From CAZWHE01 sp964633825 (GTDB lineage Bacteria; Planctomycetota; B15-G4; CAYZWU01), in contig CAZWHE010000007.1 in assembly GCA_964633825.1 (NCBI GenBank), forward strand, positions 1 to 53,021: a DNA stretch of 53,021 nucleotides, given 5' to 3'. A program made the translations under genes and the position numbers. Positions 49,956-53,021 of the stretch are shown one piece after another. The first letter of the stretch is position 1. Each line of letters opens with the position of its first letter. The notes below the pieces were generated by a model that made no database searches, was not told where the DNA came from, and worked only from the letters and a program-made list of their open reading frames with translations.

Positions 49956-51650
49956 ATGCAGGATCGGATGGAAAAAATCCTCGTGACGGGCGCGGCCGGG
50001 TTCATCGGCAGCCACGTTGTCCATAAGCTGCTCGCCCGGGATTTCCGGGTGGGTGCGCTGGTGAGGCCCGGCTCGGATGCGGTGCGCCTCGCCGGCCTGA
50101 AGAGCAATCCCGGTCTCACCCTCCTTTGGGCCGACATGGCGTCGGGAGCGGGTCTTGCGGCCGCGCTCGACGGCTTCGATCCCCACGCCGTGATCCACTT
50201 GGCCGCCGCCGGTGTCCGGGGACATGTCGGATTCGGGGAGATGATCCGCGTCAACGTGGCCGGTCTCGCCGGCCTCCTCGAATGGCCGGGGATGAAGGGA
50301 AAGAGGCTCGTCGCCGCCGGTTCGGTTTTCGAGTACGGCGCATGTAACGGCGACATCAGCGAAGAGACCCCCTGCCGTCCCCTCGATGAATACGGCCTCT
50401 CCAAGCTGAAAGCCTCGGAGCTTCTCTTTCGCTGCAAGGACGTGGAGTGGATCCTTCTCAGGATTTTCGGGGCCTACGGCCCGGGTGAGCAGCCGGGGCG
50501 GCTCGCGCCGGCCCTTGTTTCGGCTCTCTCCGAAGGACAAGAGGTCCAGCTTTCGGAGGGCGGGCAGGTTCGGGACTTCACCTTTGTCGAGGACGTGGCC
50601 GAGGCTTTCGTGAAAGCCCTCGACACGCCCCGTGTCGTCCGCGAGGCGATCAACATCGGTACGGGCCGGCCGTTGACGGTCAGGGAATTCGCCGAGAAGG
50701 GCGCCGCACTGGCCGGATCGATTTGCGGAATTCCCGATCCCGAAGCGCTGCTTTGTTTCGGCAAGGTCGCACGGAGCGAAAAGGAGGCTCCCCGGCTCGT
50801 TGCCGAAACCGGCAATGCGAAGGATCTCCTCGGCTGGGAAGCGACCACGATGGTAGAGGACGGGCTCGGAAAGTGTTTCGAGTGGTACCGGTCCGTGCCG
50901 GACAACACGTGGCGGGCCGGCAGCGCGGGTGATCCCAGCGGCGTCGGTGACGGCGAGGTCCGGTTCTCACTCGTCATGCCCTGCTACAACGAGGAGAGGT
51001 CGCTCCCGGAATCGATACCGCCCCTTGTCGAGATCCTCGAACGGCAGGGGCTCTCCTTCGAGATCGTTCTCGTAAACAACGGCTCTTTCGACGGGACAGG
51101 GCGCGTGATCGACGAGCTCATGGGCCGGGGAATGCCGGTGAAGCGCATCGACGTGGACCGCAACCTGGGTTACGGCTTCGGCATCACCTCGGGGTTGAAG
51201 GAAGCGCGCGGCCGGTTCGTGGGTTTCATGTGCGCCGACGGGCAGGTGGCGCCCGAGGACGTGGCTCGCGCCCTCTGGGCCGTGGAGCGCGCCGGCCCGG
51301 ACGCGCTCGTGAAGGTACGGCGCGTCACCAGGAACGACGGTCTTTTCAGGTGGCTCCAATCGCGAGTGTTCAACCTCGTTTGCCTTCTCCTCTTCAGAAC
51401 CCTGACGACCGATGTGAACGGCACGCCCAAGCTGATGGAGCGCCGTGTCTGGGAGAGGATGAAGCTCGAGAGCAGAGATTGGTTCGTCGATGCCGAGGTC
51501 GTTTTCAAGGCGAAGAAGATGGGCCTCAACTTCCTCGAAGTGCCCGTGGATTTCATGCCCCGCCAGGAGGGGCGGTCCTGGGTCAACCTGGGGACAACGG
51601 CCGAGTTCGCCCGGAACCTGCTGAAGGCCCTGTTCAGGGGGTGGTCATGA
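49956..51650 (+). CDS. Fusion of a CDP-abequose/paratose synthase-like SDR with a family-2 glycosyltransferase
   Basis: A 564-residue two-domain protein. Residues 1-310 are an extended SDR: VTGAAGFIGSH (10-20), Ser123 region, Tyr146-x3-Lys150 (YGLSK). EGGQVRDFTFVEDVAEAF and the C-terminal pattern FGKV...NAKDLLGWE resemble RfbJ/Prt-type CDP-3,6-dideoxyhexose synthases (from memory). Residues 335-564 are a GT-A glycosyltransferase of the DPM1-like GT2 group (FSLVMPCYNEERSLPES, VNNGSFDGT, FMCADGQ, TDVNGTPKLM). The usual VDDGS and DxD acidic residues are changed to VNNGS and CADGQ, so activity should be tested. The stop overlaps the rfbH start (ATGA). Start is ATG 49956 or 49968. The order suggests one polypeptide that makes and transfers the sugar. 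Confidence 0.85.
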   Translation: MQDRMEKILVTGAAGFIGSHVVHKLLARDFRVGALVRPGSDAVRLAGLKSNPGLTLLWADMASGAGLAAALDGFDPHAVIHLAAAGVRGHVGFGEMIRVNVAGLAGLLEWPGMKGKRLVAAGSVFEYGACNGDISEETPCRPLDEYGLSKLKASELLFRCKDVEWILLRIFGAYGPGEQPGRLAPALVSALSEGQEVQLSEGGQVRDFTFVEDVAEAFVKALDTPRVVREAINIGTGRPLTVREFAEKGAALAGSICGIPDPEALLCFGKVARSEKEAPRLVAETGNAKDLLGWEATTMVEDGLGKCFEWYRSVPDNTWRAGSAGDPSGVGDGEVRFSLVMPCYNEERSLPESIPPLVEILERQGLSFEIVLVNNGSFDGTGRVIDELMGRGMPVKRIDVDRNLGYGFGITSGLKEARGRFVGFMCADGQVAPEDVARALWAVERAGPDALVKVRRVTRNDGLFRWLQSRVFNLVCLLLFRTLTTDVNGTPKLMERRVWERMKLESRDWFVDAEVVFKAKKMGLNFLEVPVDFMPRQEGRSWVNLGTTAEFARNLLKALFRGWS

Positions 51651-52951
51651 AAGACGAAAAAAAGGATCGTCGGGAGATCGGAAAGCTCGTCTGTCGGTTC
51701 TTCGAGAAACACAAGAAGCCCGGTCCCTTTGTACCGGGCGAGACGCCGATCCCATACGGCGGCCGCGTGTACGACGCCTCCGAGATGGAGTCGCTCGTCG
51801 ATGGGGCCCTCGATTTCTGGCTCACCGCCGGCCCGCGGGCTGACGAGTTCGAGGAAAAGTGCGCGGCCTGGTTCGGGGTGGAGCTCTCGTTCTTCGTCAA
51901 CTCGGGGTCCTCGGCGCTCCTTCTCGCCGTGACCGCTCTCCAGGATCCTTCTCTCGGCGACAAGCGGCTCATGCCCGGCGACGAGGTGATCACGTCGGCA
52001 CTCTGCTTTCCCACCACGATCGCGCCGATCGTTATGGCCCGGGCCGTTCCCGTGTTCGTCGACGTGGAGCTTCCCTACTACAATCCATCCGCCGTTGCCG
52101 TGCGAAAGGCCGTGACGGACAAGACAAAGGCGATCGTTCTCACCCACACGCTGGGAAATCCCTTCGACGTGGAGAGCATGCTCGAAATAGCGCGCGACCG
52201 CGGCCTCTGGATCATCGAGGACAACTGCGACGCCGCGGGCAGCCTCTTCAAGGGGAAGAAGACCGGGTCTTTCGGCGACCTGGCCGCGCTGAGCTTCTAT
52301 GCCTCCCATCATATGACCACGGGCGAAGGGGGGGGCGTCCTCACGAGCAATCCCGATCTGGCAGTCATCGTCCGGTCGCTGAGAGACTGGGGTCGGGACT
52401 GCGTCTGCCGGCCCGGCGAGGACAACAGGTGCGGCAAGCGCTTCTCGGGCCGCTTCGGCGGCCTGCCCGAGGGATTCGATCACAAGTACGTCTTCGCCCG
52501 ACTCGGCTTCAACGTTAAAGCGACCGATCTCCAGGCCGCCGTGGGGCTCAGGCAGCTCGAGAAGCTGAATAATTTTGTCGCGGCCCGGAGAAAGAACTTC
52601 GCCTTTCTCGCAAAAACCCTGTCCGACCTCGCAAAGAGCCTGGTCCTGCCTAAGCCCACTCCGGGAAGCGAACCGTCCTGGTTCGGCTTTCCAATCACGA
52701 TCAGCGAAACCGCCGGGGTCTCACGCGACGAGGTCGTCGCCGGGCTTGAAAAACGCAAGATTTCCACACGCATGCTCTTTGCCGGAAACATCATCCGCCA
52801 GCCCGCTTTCAATGACGTCGCTTACAGGATATCCGGGAGTCTCGACAAGACCGATCGTATCATGCGCGATTCCTTCTGGGTCGGCGTCTATCCCGGATTG
52901 ACGGACGAGATGCTCGGATATATGGCCGAATCGATCAGGGATTTGGTTTGA
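51647..52951 (+). CDS. rfbH: CDP-4-dehydro-6-deoxyglucose 3-dehydrase (E1; RfbH/DdhC/AscC)
   Basis: A 434-residue DegT-fold enzyme. The PLP-lysine of the family is replaced by histidine in SFYASHHMTTGEGGG (His221, equal to E1 His220). The 2Fe-2S ligands Cys194, 252, 254 and 262 fit C-X57-C-X1-C-X7-C exactly, which is diagnostic of E1. With PMP and electrons from an E3-type reductase (not in the window) it removes the C3 hydroxyl of CDP-4-keto-6-deoxyglucose, the key step to abequose, paratose, tyvelose or ascarylose. The ATG overlaps the upstream stop by four bases; the open frame reaching to 51230 is the wrong phase of the fusion gene. Length matches the 437-residue Yersinia enzyme. Confidence 0.95.
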   Translation: MKDEKKDRREIGKLVCRFFEKHKKPGPFVPGETPIPYGGRVYDASEMESLVDGALDFWLTAGPRADEFEEKCAAWFGVELSFFVNSGSSALLLAVTALQDPSLGDKRLMPGDEVITSALCFPTTIAPIVMARAVPVFVDVELPYYNPSAVAVRKAVTDKTKAIVLTHTLGNPFDVESMLEIARDRGLWIIEDNCDAAGSLFKGKKTGSFGDLAALSFYASHHMTTGEGGGVLTSNPDLAVIVRSLRDWGRDCVCRPGEDNRCGKRFSGRFGGLPEGFDHKYVFARLGFNVKATDLQAAVGLRQLEKLNNFVAARRKNFAFLAKTLSDLAKSLVLPKPTPGSEPSWFGFPITISETAGVSRDEVVAGLEKRKISTRMLFAGNIIRQPAFNDVAYRISGSLDKTDRIMRDSFWVGVYPGLTDEMLGYMAESIRDLV

Positions 52952-52972
52952 GGGGATGTATATCCCGATTCA

Positions 52973-53021
52973 GTAGTGTCCGGTCTTTTTAGCATGTATC
53001 GATAGAGTTTGCTCTGATCTT
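52973..53021 (+). mobile_element. Possible insertion-sequence end at the window edge
   Basis: GTAGTGTCCGGTCTTTTTAG (52973-52992) resembles terminal inverted repeats that begin with TAGTGTCCGG in several IS groups, as I recall. No transposase is visible because the window stops 29 nt later. If real, an IS interrupts or bounds the dideoxyhexose locus. Confidence 0.3.

Overview
The window is a GC-rich, gene-dense stretch of a Gram-negative-type bacterial chromosome with no tRNA, rRNA, CRISPR array, transposase or phage gene that I can see. I find 37 protein genes; the first (minus strand) is cut by the left edge. The mix of lipoproteins, an outer-membrane barrel, ExbD, sulfatase-like hydrolases of the alkaline-phosphatase superfamily, a TMTC-like membrane protein, C25 (gingipain-type) peptidases and Asp-box propellers suggests an uncultured lineage around Planctomycetota, Acidobacteriota or FCB-type phyla. 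No marker gene is present to fix the phylum, so this placement is inference.

Layout. 1-3146 (minus): a huge membrane-anchored chain of carboxypeptidase-regulatory-like domains, divergent from rocD (3243-4466) across a palindromic double promoter. 4523-8928 (plus): a metal-uptake cluster of a small His/Cys membrane protein, a histidine-rich outer-membrane barrel and a ZnuA-C-B type ABC transporter. 8964-19982: two sulfatase-like hydrolases, bifunctional FtcD, YchF and a lone ExbD (both minus), a TMTC-like TPR membrane protein, a GT-C type membrane protein and an RluA-type pseudouridine synthase. A 193-bp nested-palindrome element (MITE-like) sits between the TPR gene and the second hydrolase.

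19972-28314: a secreted 12-repeat Asp-box propeller, an ADP-forming acyl-CoA synthetase and a minus-strand set of MazG-like hydrolase, sigma factor and zinc anti-sigma factor, then ilvE. A second MITE-like element overlaps the ilvE stop codon. 28481-37144: three paralogous secreted C25-type cysteine peptidases, one inverted and two in tandem, with an Old-Yellow-Enzyme gene between. A strong terminator closes this block. mutY and a convergent HD-domain gene follow.

46699-38895 (minus): a tightly overlapping six-gene operon of a flippase-like membrane protein, GMC oxidoreductase, two extended SDRs, gpmI and a lipoprotein, driven by a near-consensus promoter that predicts a leaderless mRNA. 46920-52951 (plus): a triple-FKBP lipoprotein, a POT peptide transporter, a fused SDR-glycosyltransferase and an RfbH/E1-type 3-dehydrase. 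The E1 keeps both the PLP-lysine-to-histidine change and the exact C-X57-C-X1-C-X7-C cluster motif, so the right end belongs to a 3,6-dideoxyhexose surface-glycan locus that continues past the edge.

The strongest candidates for something undescribed are the flippase/GMC/SDR operon, in which what looks like the N-terminal helper domain of the oxidoreductase lies on the end of the flippase; the fused 3,6-dideoxyhexose synthase-transferase; and the two non-coding palindromic elements.
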